Shown piece after piece: positions 1-5,092 of a stretch of DNA of 5,635 nucleotides. Location of the stretch: assembly GCA_031266495.1 (NCBI GenBank), contig JAISAX010000525.1, positions 1 through 5,635 on the forward strand, read 5' to 3'. The notes beneath the pieces are model-generated. The model was not told the origin of the DNA. It saw only the letters and a program-made list of their open reading frames with translations, and made no database searches. Position numbers and translations under genes: made by a program. The DNA is from Opitutaceae bacterium. GTDB taxonomy: Bacteria > Verrucomicrobiota > Verrucomicrobiae > Opitutales > Opitutaceae. How positions within the stretch are numbered: the stretch's first letter is position 1; each line of letters starts with the position of its first letter.

Positions 1-5
1 GAGAG

Positions 6-128
6 GATTTTCGATTCTCGATTCTCGATTTTCGATTGGAGAAGCAGATGTATCCATCCTGGAAACACTCGTCGGAAAAACGGCGCGGCAGCGCCCAATC
101 GAAAATCGAGAATCGAGAATCGAAAATC
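6..128. repeat. Inverted repeat with perfect 33-bp arms made of a 7-bp motif
   Basis: The arms at 6-38 and 96-128 are exact reverse complements, separated by a 57-nt loop. Each arm is itself a tandem array of a 7-bp unit: CGATTTT or CGATTCT on the plus strand in the left arm, and the complement in the right arm. The right arm runs into the anSME stop codon (127-129), so the element starts directly at the 3' end of that gene. Transcribed RNA would form a long, AU-rich stem. It may work as a 3' mRNA-stabilising structure, a bidirectional transcription barrier or a mobile intergenic repeat of REP/MITE type. No transposase is present, and sequence left of position 1 is not visible. The structure is certain; the function is unknown. 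Confidence 0.85.
76..95 (-). terminator. Candidate intrinsic terminator after anSME
   Basis: On the minus strand, 95 to 82 reads GGCGC-TGCC-GCGCC, a 5-bp all-GC stem with a 4-nt loop. One G follows, then five T (80-76). It lies 32 nt beyond the anSME stop and inside the loop of the larger 33-bp inverted repeat, so the two structures are nested. The stem is short for a strong intrinsic terminator, but position, GC content and T-run all fit. The big repeat could compete with it or reinforce it. Confidence 0.42.
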
Positions 129-1473
129 AAAGATCGGTTCTGCCCGGCAGCCAGCGGTTGCGGGGGAGGCGCATGATTTCGGCGGGTGGATGTTGTGAGC
201 GAAGGAGCGCGGTCATGGTTGTCATGGCGGAGTCGATATGCGTGAAAAAACGGAGCAGGCCCGCGCACAGGTAACTGATGCCGGGTTCGCCGTCGGGAGT
301 TGTTGCGAAGCGGTGTTTGGGACAGTCGCCGTTGCAGGCGAATTTTACCGGGCATTCGCGACAGCGGCGAGGGAGGGTGTCGCGTTTGCCTGCGCCAAAT
401 TTTTGTTGAAAAGGCGACTCGACGAGATCCGTCAAAGGGGCGTCGCGGAGGTTGCCGAGGCGGTAGCCGGGATATACGTAATGATCGCATGAATACACGT
501 CGCCGTTGTGCTCGACGGCGAGGGCGCGTCCGCAGGTTTCGGCAAAGACGCAGGCTCCGCCGGGGGCGTCCGCCCACTTGCCGAGCGCGGTGTCGAAGTG
601 TTGCACAAAGACATGGCCGACATCGCGGGTTACCCATTCGTCGAAAATCGCACAGAGGAATGCGCCGAATTCCGTCGGGCGCACGCTCCACGGCGTTACA
701 CGGGCGGCGGTTTCGGCGTCAGCGGCGTCGGCGGGGGTTGCGCGGGCGGCGGGTTCGGGCGGAGGCGAGAGCGTGAGGTTGTGCGGGGCGGGGCCGGTTT
801 CGGGCATGCGTTCGACGATGGGGATGAACTGGAGGTAGCCGGAACCGTTTTTGCGGAGGAAACGGTAAACGTCGATCGCCTGTTTGACGTTTTTGTGATG
901 GACGGTGGCGAGGGTGTTGTATTCGACGCGGTGTTTTTCGAGCACGTCCATGCCGGCCATGACGCGGTCGAAGGTGGGGCGGCGACCGCGGTCCACACGG
1001 TAAGCGTCGTGCAGGGCACGGGGGCCGTCGATGCTGATGCCGGTGAGGAAATTTTCACCGGCAAGGAAATGGCCCCATTCGTCGTCGAGCAGGGTGCCGT
1101 TGGTCTGGAAAGCGTTTTTGATCTGTTTGCCGTTGGCATGGCGTTTCTGGAGGGCGACGGCTTCACGAAAAAATTTGACGCCCATGAGCGTGGGTTCGCC
1201 GCCTTGCCATGCGAAATTGACTACGGGGCCGGGTTGCGCGGCGATGTAGTCGCGTATGTAGTTTTCCAGGACTTCGCGCGACATGCGCATGGTATCGCCG
1301 GGGCCGCGCGGGTAGAGTTTTTCTTTTTCGAGGTAGAAACAGTAGTGGCAGTCGAGGTTGCACCGGGAGCCGCCTGGTTTGGTCATGACGTGAAAGGGCG
1401 CGCCGGCTTGCCGGGACGGCGGAGCAGCGGGAGTGACGGGAGGCGACGGTTTGTTACGGGTGGAGGTGTTCAT
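127..1473 (-). CDS. Anaerobic sulfatase-maturating enzyme (radical SAM/SPASM)
   Basis: This 448-aa enzyme should convert the active-site Cys of sulfatases in the cytoplasm to C-alpha-formylglycine without oxygen, using S-adenosylmethionine and iron-sulfur clusters. The radical SAM motif is C38-x3-C42-x2-C45 in RCNLDCHYCFYL, followed by GGEPTL (91-96), QTNG (123-126) and GISIDGP (145-151). The C-terminal SPASM region keeps eight Cys expected to hold two auxiliary 4Fe-4S clusters: C308, C314, C329, C371, C374, C380, C384 and C403. D330, directly after C329, matches the acidic residue proposed as catalytic base in characterised anSMEs. An Ala/Pro-rich stretch at about residues 225-260 looks like an expansion between conserved blocks, and the first 26 residues are a Pro-rich leader. 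The chosen ATG has no clear Shine-Dalgarno; M30 is an internal alternative but lies inside the conserved FHVMTKPGG block. It sits 216 bp after the SulP gene, so it may have its own promoter. Family assignment is firm; cysteine-type substrates fit the CSPSR sulfatase nearby. Confidence 0.95.
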   Translation of the reverse strand: MNTSTRNKPSPPVTPAAPPSRQAGAPFHVMTKPGGSRCNLDCHYCFYLEKEKLYPRGPGDTMRMSREVLENYIRDYIAAQPGPVVNFAWQGGEPTLMGVKFFREAVALQKRHANGKQIKNAFQTNGTLLDDEWGHFLAGENFLTGISIDGPRALHDAYRVDRGRRPTFDRVMAGMDVLEKHRVEYNTLATVHHKNVKQAIDVYRFLRKNGSGYLQFIPIVERMPETGPAPHNLTLSPPPEPAARATPADAADAETAARVTPWSVRPTEFGAFLCAIFDEWVTRDVGHVFVQHFDTALGKWADAPGGACVFAETCGRALAVEHNGDVYSCDHYVYPGYRLGNLRDAPLTDLVESPFQQKFGAGKRDTLPRRCRECPVKFACNGDCPKHRFATTPDGEPGISYLCAGLLRFFTHIDSAMTTMTALLRSQHPPAEIMRLPRNRWLPGRTDL

Positions 1474-1485
1474 GTGGCAACGCGA

Positions 1486-1497
1486 GGGGGGGGGGGG
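1486..1497. repeat. Run of 12 G (12 C in the anSME sense) upstream of anSME
   Basis: Twelve consecutive G on the plus strand occupy positions -13 to -24 relative to the anSME start codon, so the mRNA leader or promoter spacer would contain C12. Such a run is prone to slipped-strand length change. A length change here would not alter the protein, but could change leader length or promoter spacing. It may equally be neutral, or its length may be miscalled. Confidence 0.9.
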
Positions 1498-1511
1498 ACT
1501 GGCGAGAACTT

Positions 1512-1529
1512 TTAAAAATACATTTTTAA
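1512..1529. promoter_or_regulatory. AT-rich palindrome upstream of anSME, possible operator or promoter
   Basis: TTAAAAAT-AC-ATTTTTAA is a perfect 8-bp inverted repeat with a 2-bp spacer, in an AT-rich island of an otherwise GC-rich region, 39-56 nt upstream of the anSME start. On the minus strand it contains TATTTT, a 4/6 match to a -10 hexamer, but I see no convincing -35 at the usual spacing. It also abuts the left arm of the neighbouring 30-bp inverted repeat. It could be an operator, a promoter element, or simply the AT-rich edge of that repeat. Confidence 0.3.
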
Positions 1530-1642
1530 CCGCGAATGGACGCGAATGGACGCGAATTCAGAAAAAATGATGAAATGTCATAATTATCTGGATATGGATT
1601 TATTGTATTTTTATTCGCGTTCATTCGTGTCCATTCGCGGTT
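1528..1642. repeat. Inverted repeat with 30-bp arms made of a 10-bp motif
   Basis: The arms 1528-1557 and 1613-1642 match as reverse complements at 28 of 30 positions, around a 55-nt AT-rich loop. The left arm is a tandem array of the 10-mer CGCGAATGGA (1531-1540, 1541-1550, then a partial third copy), framed by AAC and ending in CGCGAAT. The two differences pair G1549 with T1621 and G1542 with T1628. They would be G-U wobbles in plus-strand RNA but C-A mismatches in minus-strand RNA, the sense of the genes. The element starts 48 bp beyond the SulP stop and ends about 55 bp before the anSME start. It may attenuate read-through from SulP into anSME, or be a dispersed intergenic repeat. Function is not known. 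Confidence 0.85.
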
Positions 1643-1689
1643 GGTTTGTTGGTGTGTTGGTTTGGAAAATGGAATTTCTGGATACGCCC

Positions 1690-3600
1690 TTATATCTGGA
1701 AGTCGGCAAAAGGAACTGACGGGCGGGGGGGGGAGGGGGGGGGCGTGGACGGGTCCTTGTTTTTGTCATAAAAAATGCGGACACGCGGGCGGGTCTTGTC
1801 GCCGTCCTGCTGGAGGAGGCGGGAGGCGCGGAGGAGGGCGCGGCGGGTGCTCATGGTGAGGTTGGCTTCGGCTGGGAAAATGTTGTCGGAACCGATGGCG
1901 GCCCAGGCGCCGCTTTTGCGAAGGACGCGTTCAACGTCGGAGGTGACTCCGCTGATGACCAGGTGGCGTCCGGAGGTCTTCAGGTAGTCGTGTAGCTGGA
2001 GGAGCGACATGACCGAGGTGGCGTCGAGGTGACGGGCGTTTTTCAGGCGCAGGATGACGACGCGGGTGATTTTGTCGTCGGCGAGCTGACGGACTTGTTC
2101 GTGGAAGAGATCGGCGGCGCCAAAGAAGAGTTCGCCTTCGACGTGGACGATGGAGATGGCGCTGTTGGTGCGTTCCTCGCGTTTTTCCAGACGGGAGAGG
2201 TGGCCGTTGTCGGTGAAGCCGTATTCGACGAGCATGGGGGCGCCGGCTTTTTTCAGGAAGAGGACGAGCGAGACGCCGACACCGACATAGATGGCGATGT
2301 CGAGTTTGAGCAGGAACGCGGCGGCAATGGTCACGGCAAGCACGGTGGCGTCGGAGCGTGTAGTGCGCCAGGCCATACGAAGCTGGTCGGGGTTGACCAT
2401 TTTGAGGCCGATGCGGATGAGTTGCGCGGCGAGGCTGGCTACGGGGATGTGGTTGATGAGGGGCGCGATGAAAAACAGCGCCCCGAAAACGATGAGGCTG
2501 CTCATGAGGGCGGACATTTGCGTGCGCGCGCCGCTCTGGAAATTGGTGCCGCTGCGGGCAAAGGAGGCGGAGCCGGGCATGGCGCCGCAGGTGCTGGCGG
2601 AGAGGTTGGCGATGCCCATGGAGAGGAGTTCCTGGTTGGGGTTGATTTGTTGTCCGGAACGCGCTGCCAGGGTCTTGGCTATGGAAATGGCTTCGAGCAT
2701 GCCGAGGATGGAGATGGCGAGCGCAGCCCCGGCCAGGGTGGGGATGATTTTCAGGTTTTCCGCATCAAGGGGGAGTCCGGTGAAGGTGGGGAGGCTGATG
2801 GCAAGGACGCCGTCGTCGGCAATGGTGCGCAGGGAGAGCAGTTCGCGCAGGTGGCAGAAGCGGGTGACCAGGGCAATGAAGACGAGGCCGGTCAGTTCGG
2901 CGGGGATGTGGCGGATGTAGCGTTCGCAGAGCCGGAAGAGCAGGAGGGTGGCGAGGCCGATGGTCATGGCCATCCCGTTGAATTCGAGGTGCGCGATGTG
3001 GCGCAGCATCGCGCCGGTCCTGGTCACGAAGCCGCCTTGCGGGCCGGCGCCTGTCATGCCGAGGAAGTGGGGGATCTGGCTGATGGAGAGGAGGAGTCCG
3101 ATGGCGGTGCCGTAACCGATGATGACGGAACGGGAGATGAACTGGGTGATTTTCCCGAAGTGTGCGAGTCCGGCAACGAGCTGGAAGAGGCCGATGAGGG
3201 CGGCCATGAGTATGGTGATCTGGACGGGCGTGAGGGTCGTGCCGCCGATGGAATAGATGGTGGCCGCAAGGACCATGCTGATGGAGTTGCTGGGGCCGAA
3301 GACGATGTGGTGGGAGGAGGTGAGGAGGGCGGCGACAAATCCGCCGATGATGACGGACATGATGACCATGAGCGGGGGCAGGCCGGCAATCAGGGCGAAG
3401 CCGATGGCCTGGGGTATCGAGACGAGGGATACCGTGGCCGCGGCAAGGATGTCGGCGCGGAATTTGCCGGGCGTGTAGTTGCCGAGTTCGGCAAGGAGGG
3501 GAAGCCGGTTGCGCAGCCAGGCGGTGGCGGCTGTCGCGGCGACGGGAGCTTTTGGGGAGGGTGTTGTAGTTGCGGCCTGGCTACCGCGTCGAATTTTCAT
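1690..3600 (-). CDS. SulP-family sulfate/anion transporter with C-terminal STAS domain
   Basis: This 636-aa protein is a SulP (SLC26-like) inner-membrane transporter, a family that moves sulfate, bicarbonate or other anions, usually as symporters or exchangers. Hydrophobic membrane segments run from about residue 48 to 450. Family motifs include SIPQAIGFALIAGLPP (61-76), FGPSNSIS (101-108), the EAISIAK...INPNQEL block (303-325) and GSASFARSGTNFQSGART (343-360). A STAS domain spans about 478-600, with the usual LDATSV segment at 525-530. A Pro-rich tail (617-629) is encoded by two runs of nine C. The start at 3600 is chosen because its ATG overlaps the sulfatase stop as ATGA and the membrane domain begins soon after. 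The frame stays open upstream, but that extension is Arg/Pro/His-rich shadow inside the sulfatase gene. Length fits bacterial SulP plus STAS. Linkage to sulfatases makes sulfate the likeliest substrate; direction of transport cannot be read from sequence. Confidence 0.93.
   Translation of the reverse strand: MKIRRGSQAATTTPSPKAPVAATAATAWLRNRLPLLAELGNYTPGKFRADILAAATVSLVSIPQAIGFALIAGLPPLMVIMSVIIGGFVAALLTSSHHIVFGPSNSISMVLAATIYSIGGTTLTPVQITILMAALIGLFQLVAGLAHFGKITQFISRSVIIGYGTAIGLLLSISQIPHFLGMTGAGPQGGFVTRTGAMLRHIAHLEFNGMAMTIGLATLLLFRLCERYIRHIPAELTGLVFIALVTRFCHLRELLSLRTIADDGVLAISLPTFTGLPLDAENLKIIPTLAGAALAISILGMLEAISIAKTLAARSGQQINPNQELLSMGIANLSASTCGAMPGSASFARSGTNFQSGARTQMSALMSSLIVFGALFFIAPLINHIPVASLAAQLIRIGLKMVNPDQLRMAWRTTRSDATVLAVTIAAAFLLKLDIAIYVGVGVSLVLFLKKAGAPMLVEYGFTDNGHLSRLEKREERTNSAISIVHVEGELFFGAADLFHEQVRQLADDKITRVVILRLKNARHLDATSVMSLLQLHDYLKTSGRHLVISGVTSDVERVLRKSGAWAAIGSDNIFPAEANLTMSTRRALLRASRLLQQDGDKTRPRVRIFYDKNKDPSTPPPSPPRPSVPFADFQI
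1725..1743. repeat. Two runs of nine G separated by one A, in the SulP 3' end
   Basis: Positions 1725-1733 and 1735-1743 are G9 runs (C9 in the coding sense) encoding the Pro-rich tail of the SulP protein, beyond the STAS domain. A slip here would change only the last residues and the stop codon, so the transporter core would be unaffected. Confidence 0.85.
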
Positions 3601-5090
3601 ATGGTCGCGCGGTCGTGCGGATTCCGGGCCGGGCGGAGGGTGTCTTCGGGAGAGAGGGATTCGCGGGGGTTGATCCTGGCGCCGGGCGGGGGAACGAGGG
3701 GGCCGGAGAGCAGGGGGTCCGCCGTGCGTTGCATCCAGCCGGCGAGGCGGCGTTCCATGTCCGCAAGCACGGCGGCGTATTCCGGCTGCGCGGCGACATT
3801 GCGGGTTTCGCACGGGTCGCGTTCGAGGTCGTAGAGTTGCACGGGGTCGCGGGGGCGGGCGCCCGCGCCGGTGGCAAGCCAGTCGTCCTTGGCGCGTCCG
3901 GAGTCGATGTTGGCGAGGGGGGGGCGGGGGTCGGTGTCGAAGAGTTTTATGTAGTTGAATTTTTCCGTGCGGATGCCGCGCATGGGTTCGGCGGCGGCGT
4001 GGTAATTGACTTCGGCAAAGAGGTCGTCGCGCACGGGGCCGGTGGCGGTTTTCAGGTGCGTGGCGAGTGTGTGGCCGATGGCCCAGGGGGGCGTGGGGAT
4101 GGCGGCGAGGTCGCAGAGGGTGGGGTAAATGTCGAGGTGGCTGACGAGGGCGCGCGAGGTGAGGCCCGCCGGGGTGTGTCCTGGATGGCGTATGACAAGG
4201 GTGACGCCGGTGCCGTGCGCGGTGAGGCGGCATTTCATGAGGGGGAAGGCGATGCCGTGGTCGGTGGTGAGGAGGACGAGGGTGTTGCGGTCCTGGCCGG
4301 TGTGTTCGAGGGCGTCGAGGATGCGTCCGATGGCGGCGTCGGTGTGGGCGACGGAGGCATAGTAGTCGGCCATGTCGCGGCGGGTGCCGGTGGTGGCGGG
4401 CAGGGGATCGGGCGGGGGGGGGAGGGGGGCGTCGTCGGCGTCGGCGGCGGGAGAGGCGGGAGGGGCGGGAGGGGCGGCAAGATAGGCGCGGTGGGGCCAG
4501 AAAAAACCGACCGACATGAACCAGGGTTTCGGCACCGGGGCGGTGTCGGCGACAGCGGTGTCAGCAGCGGAGGAGGCGGCGGAGGTGACGGAGGGGGTAG
4601 CGGAGTCCTGGATACAGCGGATGGCGGCGTCGGCGGTGAGGGTGTCGCGGGGGCCGGAGGGACCGGCGTTGTAAACCTGGTCGTACAGGACGGGTTCGAG
4701 TTCGTGACGGAATTCGTGCTGGACGCCGCAGAGGATGGCGCGGTAGCCGTGGGCGCGCAGCCAGGAGGCGAGGTGGTGTTCGGGGGTCTTGAGGTCAAAG
4801 CCGCGGTGGACGAGGCCGAGGATGCCCGCCTGGTGGGCGGTCTGCCCGGTGAGGAGGGCGGCGCGGCTGGGCGAACAGGTGGGGGCGGCGGCGTGGGCGT
4901 TGGCAAATGTCATGCCGGTGGCGGCCAGGCGTTGCATGTTGGGGGTGCGGGCAGGGTATCCGTATATGGAGTTGTAACGGCCCATGTCGTGCGCATGCAA
5001 ATACAGGATGTTGGGCCGGGTGGCGGGCGCGGAGGTGGCGGGCGCGGAGGGGGAAGGGAGTGTGGTGTTCATGTGGAGTGTGGTGTTCAT
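3597..5090 (-). CDS. Type I sulfatase with CSPSR formylglycine motif
   Basis: This 497-aa member of the alkaline-phosphatase superfamily (S1 sulfatases) should hydrolyse sulfate esters or sulfamates, probably on a glycan. The core starts at RPNILYLHAHDMGRY (25-39). The formylglycine site is C72-S-P-S-R76 followed by AALLTGQ, the Cys type processed by anSME. Other active-site candidates are H124 in GVQHE, H200 in FFWPH, the metal-site pair D277-H278 in TTDHG, and K286. The C-terminal block PMRGIRTEKFNYI (369-381) and LYDLERDPCETRN (419-431) are typical. H34-D35 stands where most family members have Asp-Asp. No hydrophobic signal peptide is visible, so a cytoplasmic location is likely. Two low-complexity insertions (about 163-188 and 206-232) interrupt conserved blocks. 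The start at 5090 overlaps the preceding stop as ATGA; Met7 (5072) is an alternative created by an 18-bp duplication. The stop overlaps the SulP start in the same way. Substrate cannot be assigned; resemblance to heparan N-sulfatase-like groups is only an impression. Confidence 0.93.
   Translation of the reverse strand: MNTTLHMNTTLPSPSAPATSAPATRPNILYLHAHDMGRYNSIYGYPARTPNMQRLAATGMTFANAHAAAPTCSPSRAALLTGQTAHQAGILGLVHRGFDLKTPEHHLASWLRAHGYRAILCGVQHEFRHELEPVLYDQVYNAGPSGPRDTLTADAAIRCIQDSATPSVTSAASSAADTAVADTAPVPKPWFMSVGFFWPHRAYLAAPPAPPASPAADADDAPLPPPPDPLPATTGTRRDMADYYASVAHTDAAIGRILDALEHTGQDRNTLVLLTTDHGIAFPLMKCRLTAHGTGVTLVIRHPGHTPAGLTSRALVSHLDIYPTLCDLAAIPTPPWAIGHTLATHLKTATGPVRDDLFAEVNYHAAAEPMRGIRTEKFNYIKLFDTDPRPPLANIDSGRAKDDWLATGAGARPRDPVQLYDLERDPCETRNVAAQPEYAAVLADMERRLAGWMQRTADPLLSGPLVPPPGARINPRESLSPEDTLRPARNPHDRATI
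4395..4475 (-). repeat. Low-complexity Pro/Ala insertion inside the sulfatase
   Basis: Residues about 206-232 consist almost wholly of Ala, Pro and Asp. They lie between the FFWPHRAY block and the RRDMADYYASVAHTD helix, which are normally joined by a compact loop. The DNA shows short GC-rich near-repeats and a G9 run (4414-4422), suggesting growth by slippage. The insertion is in frame and probably forms a flexible surface loop. Confidence 0.6.
5020..5049 (-). repeat. 15-bp tandem duplication in the sulfatase N-terminus
   Basis: Positions 5020-5034 and 5035-5049 are identical 15-bp copies, giving SAPAT twice in the protein (residues 15-24). This directly precedes the conserved RPNIL start of the sulfatase fold, so it only lengthens the flexible leader. 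Being a multiple of three, it keeps the frame. Confidence 0.9.
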
Positions 5091-5092
5091 GT
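5057..5092 (-). repeat. 18-bp tandem duplication carrying the sulfatase start codon
   Basis: Positions 5057-5074 and 5075-5092 are identical 18-bp copies. Each contains an in-frame ATG followed by codons for NTTL, so the protein begins MNTTLHMNTTL. Only the upstream ATG (5090-5088) overlaps the preceding stop codon as ATGA; the inner one (5072-5070) is a second possible initiation site six codons later. Confidence 0.92.

Noticed and set aside
6..128. CRISPR-like array of short repeats
   Set aside because: The 7-bp units are contiguous with no spacers and form two inverted arms; there are no cas genes.
508..1515. Long plus-strand open frame of 335 codons opposite anSME
   Set aside because: It is Gly/Val/Glu-rich with no recognisable domain, lies exactly antisense to a well-conserved radical SAM gene, and is of the kind expected by chance in GC-rich DNA.
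1528..1642. Terminal inverted repeats of an insertion sequence enclosing anSME
   Set aside because: This repeat and the one at 6-128 are unrelated in sequence, each is a self-contained palindrome, and there is no transposase or target-site duplication.
2029..3834. Plus-strand open frame of 601 codons opposite the SulP gene
   Set aside because: Its composition (Gly, Glu, Asp, Ala) mirrors the hydrophobic codons of the transporter on the other strand. No motif, and it crosses a gene boundary of the real operon.
3601..4233. N-terminal extension of the SulP frame by 211 codons
   Set aside because: The extension is Arg/Pro/His-rich, unlike any SulP N-terminus, and overlaps the conserved sulfatase in another frame. 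The ATGA junction at 3597-3600 gives a much better start.
5057..5092. The 18-bp duplication as a regulator binding site
   Set aside because: It lies in coding sequence across an ATGA gene overlap and translates to a repeated NTTL; slippage explains it without a regulatory role.
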